A model generated the notes under the pieces. That model was not told the DNA's origin. It saw only the letters and a list, made by a program, of their open reading frames with translations, and ran no database searches. Of a stretch of 64,000 bases of DNA, positions 62,248 to 64,000 are shown piece after piece. The stretch's first letter is position 1. Every line of letters starts with the position of its first letter. The position numbers and the translations under genes are program-made. Source of the stretch: Flavobacterium humidisoli (GTDB lineage Bacteria; Bacteroidota; Bacteroidia; Flavobacteriales; Flavobacteriaceae); contig NZ_CP096829.1 of the NCBI RefSeq assembly GCF_023272795.1, positions 186,001 through 250,000 of the forward strand, given 5' to 3'.

Positions 62248-63663
62248 TTATTTCAAGATAGCATACTGGAATGATGGGTGTCCTCTTTCTAAATCTGCTT
62301 TTGCTCCACCTGTAAATTTCATTTTATATACATTTCCAGCTGGATCTTTTACAACAAAGAATCGATCGGTTTTTAAAACAAACTGAGTTATAATATCTCC
62401 GTTTGGTCCTGTAGCAGAAGTCCCTCTCCAATTTGAACCAATATTTCTTTGATCCGCAGTAAACTTAGCCGTTTCAACATTAGCCAATGTAAAGTTCTCA
62501 TATGTCGTTGTCGCCGTTACTAACACTTGGTAAGTTTGTGCTCCTCCTTTTACATTATTAACTACATAATCTGGGTAGAAATATGGCACTGTAGACCCTG
62601 CATAAGGAATCACATTAGTAAAGGTTGTAAAATTAAGATCCCATTGTGCCTTTTGTGGTTCAACGCTAACCGTTTTATTATCTAGTAAACTAAAGAAAGT
62701 AAAGTTATAAGCAGAATTTTTAGTAACAACAACTTCTTGGTGTGTTGTTGCATCAATATTAGCATATTGAATTTTATAGTCATTGCCACTTTTTAAAACT
62801 CTAATTTTTTTCCATCCTCTTGTTGCTCCTGCCACTGCACCTTCTTTTCCTAAAACTGGAGCGACATCTGCTGGCTTATTTCCTAAATAAACTAAATAAA
62901 CTTTATTTTCAGAATCAGTTGCAGATACTTCAGCAATTGCTGTTTTTGTAATATCACCAGCTGAGTCATCAACTTGAGAAGAAAACCCGGTTCCTTGAGA
63001 AATAATCATCGTTTCATCAGCTACCTGAACCTCATCAATATTGCTTGTTTCAAGTTTTTTTGCAGCCATTTTAACTGAGCTGTTTAACACTACTCTAAAT
63101 TCTGAACCAGAATAAAATCCTAGATCCCAAGAATTACGTAAAGCAGAAGTCATTTTTCCACTACTTAAATCAATATAAACTTGATTTGGCTCCATTGGCC
63201 CACCAACTTCTGGAGACAAAGACGTTCCTAAAGAAGCAGTTTCATTAAAGTTTACTTGAATTGATTTGTTTTCAGAAATTACAGCATTAATAGTTGCACT
63301 GCTAATAGTAAAAACAACATTTTTCACTTCGCCTTCTATAGCCTCTTTTAATTTCTTAAAAGTAAATGTTACTGAAGAAACATTTTTTTCGAAAGGAACT
63401 ATTACTTTACTTGCTGCTATTGCTGGTGTTGTATTGTAGTCTGTACCATTTGCAACTGCAGTTTCAGTGTAAGACAGAGTTAGTGATCCTGCAGAAGATG
63501 TTGGAGAAGCAAATTTAATTTCGATTGGAGTTGTTTCAGCAGATAAATTTACTGAAGTTGCAGCGAAAGCAACTACATTAGCCTGCGCCACTTCATCATC
63601 ACTACTACAAGCTCCAATAGCAAGCAGTACAAAAGATAATATTAAAATAAAGTTTTTTTTCAT
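62248..63663 (-). CDS. HmuY-family lipoprotein
   Basis: 471 residues. Lipoprotein leader with ACSSDDE: lipobox Cys followed by the acidic Bacteroidota surface-export signal. Residues about 30-145 look like a Calx-beta/Ig-type domain (VNLSAETTPIEIKFA); the rest fits HmuY (NSWDLGFYSGSEFRVVLNSS, KAQWDLNFTTFTN), a heme-binding family. It follows a TonB-dependent receptor by 12 bases, so it is the surface partner of that receptor. Heme is the likely cargo by family, not shown here. Confidence 0.9.
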   Translation of the reverse strand: MKKNFILILSFVLLAIGACSSDDEVAQANVVAFAATSVNLSAETTPIEIKFASPTSSAGSLTLSYTETAVANGTDYNTTPAIAASKVIVPFEKNVSSVTFTFKKLKEAIEGEVKNVVFTISSATINAVISENKSIQVNFNETASLGTSLSPEVGGPMEPNQVYIDLSSGKMTSALRNSWDLGFYSGSEFRVVLNSSVKMAAKKLETSNIDEVQVADETMIISQGTGFSSQVDDSAGDITKTAIAEVSATDSENKVYLVYLGNKPADVAPVLGKEGAVAGATRGWKKIRVLKSGNDYKIQYANIDATTHQEVVVTKNSAYNFTFFSLLDNKTVSVEPQKAQWDLNFTTFTNVIPYAGSTVPYFYPDYVVNNVKGGAQTYQVLVTATTTYENFTLANVETAKFTADQRNIGSNWRGTSATGPNGDIITQFVLKTDRFFVVKDPAGNVYKMKFTGGAKADLERGHPSFQYAILK

Positions 63664-63675
63664 AGTATTGATTTA

Positions 63676-64000
63676 TTAATTAAAATTTAGATTATATGTT
63701 AGTTTAAGAAAATAAGAGCGTCCATAAGCAAGCATTAATTCTGAACTTCCAGAACCATGAGCTCCTCCGCTTGCACCACCGTTACCCTGAGTAATTTGAA
63801 CAGAAGTAATATTGAATAAATTACGAGCACCAACTGTAACTTCGAATTTATTATTGAAGAATGTTTTACGAGCCGAAGCATCCATCCAGCTATAAGGCTT
63901 AATTTCATTCAAATAAAATTTTGCTTTACCGTTTTCGTCCGTCCCTGCTGCAAATTGCTGCTGCTGCCCGTTATATTTATAATAAAGTGCTAGCAAAGTG
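63676..64000 (-). CDS. TonB-dependent receptor, C-terminal end (cut by window)
   Basis: Only the last 107 or so codons are inside the window; the frame stays open at the edge. The visible part is the last beta strands of a TonB-dependent outer-membrane barrel: SWMDASARKTFFNNKFEVTV, GARNLFNITSVQ, YGRSYFLKLTYNLNFN ending in a Phe-Asn rather than the usual terminal Phe. With HmuY downstream it is probably a heme or iron-complex receptor. Confidence 0.88.
   Translation of the reverse strand, partial: TLLALYYKYNGQQQQFAAGTDENGKAKFYLNEIKPYSWMDASARKTFFNNKFEVTVGARNLFNITSVQITQGNGGASGGAHGSGSSELMLAYGRSYFLKLTYNLNFN

Noticed and set aside
1..64000. Prophage, integrative element or CRISPR array
   Set aside because: No integrase, transposase, phage structural gene, cas gene or regularly spaced direct repeats were seen.

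Overview
The window looks like chromosomal DNA from a Flavobacterium-like member of the Bacteroidota. It is AT-rich. Many promoters match the Bacteroidota type (-7 TAnnTTTG, sometimes with an upstream TTG). Many genes belong to families typical of the phylum: GIN/DUF2807 proteins, DUF5683, DUF4173, HmuY, and TonB with the flavobacterial N-terminus. There is no integrase, transposase, phage gene or CRISPR array. It reads as ordinary core chromosome with a few accessory patches and many intergenic inverted repeats.

Layout. At 0.2-3.3 kb is a copper patch: a multicopper oxidase with an extra beta-barrel-like tail, a lipoprotein, and a 53-residue secreted cysteine-pair protein. At 3.4-9.5 kb are a DUF4442 protein, a DUF4870-PadR-PspC-GIN-GIN envelope-stress-like operon, and trxB. 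tRNA-Pro(TGG) follows at 9.7 kb, then a large secreted beta-helix protein and an RlpA-like protein. From 13.0 to 18.3 kb is a co-directional core run: parA-parB-DUF5683-dapB-lepB-WbqC. Opposite to it, 23.1-18.4 kb carries mutL, two rhomboids and a membrane-anchored endonuclease/exonuclease/phosphatase. At 23-35 kb are ribH, a TPR protein, recF, DUF2461, two glycosyltransferases, a PLP aminotransferase with a Tat-like leader, murB, a PaiB-like protein, a sigma factor and TonB. A DUF4184 gene at 35.1 kb is broken by one TGA. At 36-42.8 kb are a PH-domain protein, two tandem M48 proteases, lipA, gap and a TPR hybrid histidine kinase. At 42.8-50.7 kb are lpxK, a YoeB-type toxin-antitoxin pair, a Nif3 protein with its coiled-coil partner, a hydrolase, an ArsR/P450/ABM patch and a RluF-type pseudouridine synthase. 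At 50.7-57.0 kb are a self-contained membrane module (DUF4173, winged-helix regulator, small membrane protein), corA, folD and ffh. At 57.4-62.0 kb is an O-acylation operon (SGNH, SGNH with LysM, MBOAT). At 62.2-64.0 kb are a HmuY-like lipoprotein and the C-terminal end of a TonB-dependent receptor that leaves the window.

The strongest leads for something undescribed are: (1) the MBOAT/SGNH/SGNH operon, in which a LysM domain sits inside an SGNH hydrolase, suggesting acyl transfer onto peptidoglycan; (2) the DUF4173/winged-helix/membrane-protein module, where both promoters carry nearly the same palindromic operator; (3) the multicopper oxidase fused to a barrel-like domain beside a tiny Cys-pair protein; (4) a structured repeat at 53.15-53.31 kb and a three-layer nested inverted repeat at 57.07-57.37 kb; and (5) an atypical P450 lacking the usual I-helix acid-alcohol pair. 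All functional calls come from reading motifs; no database search was run.
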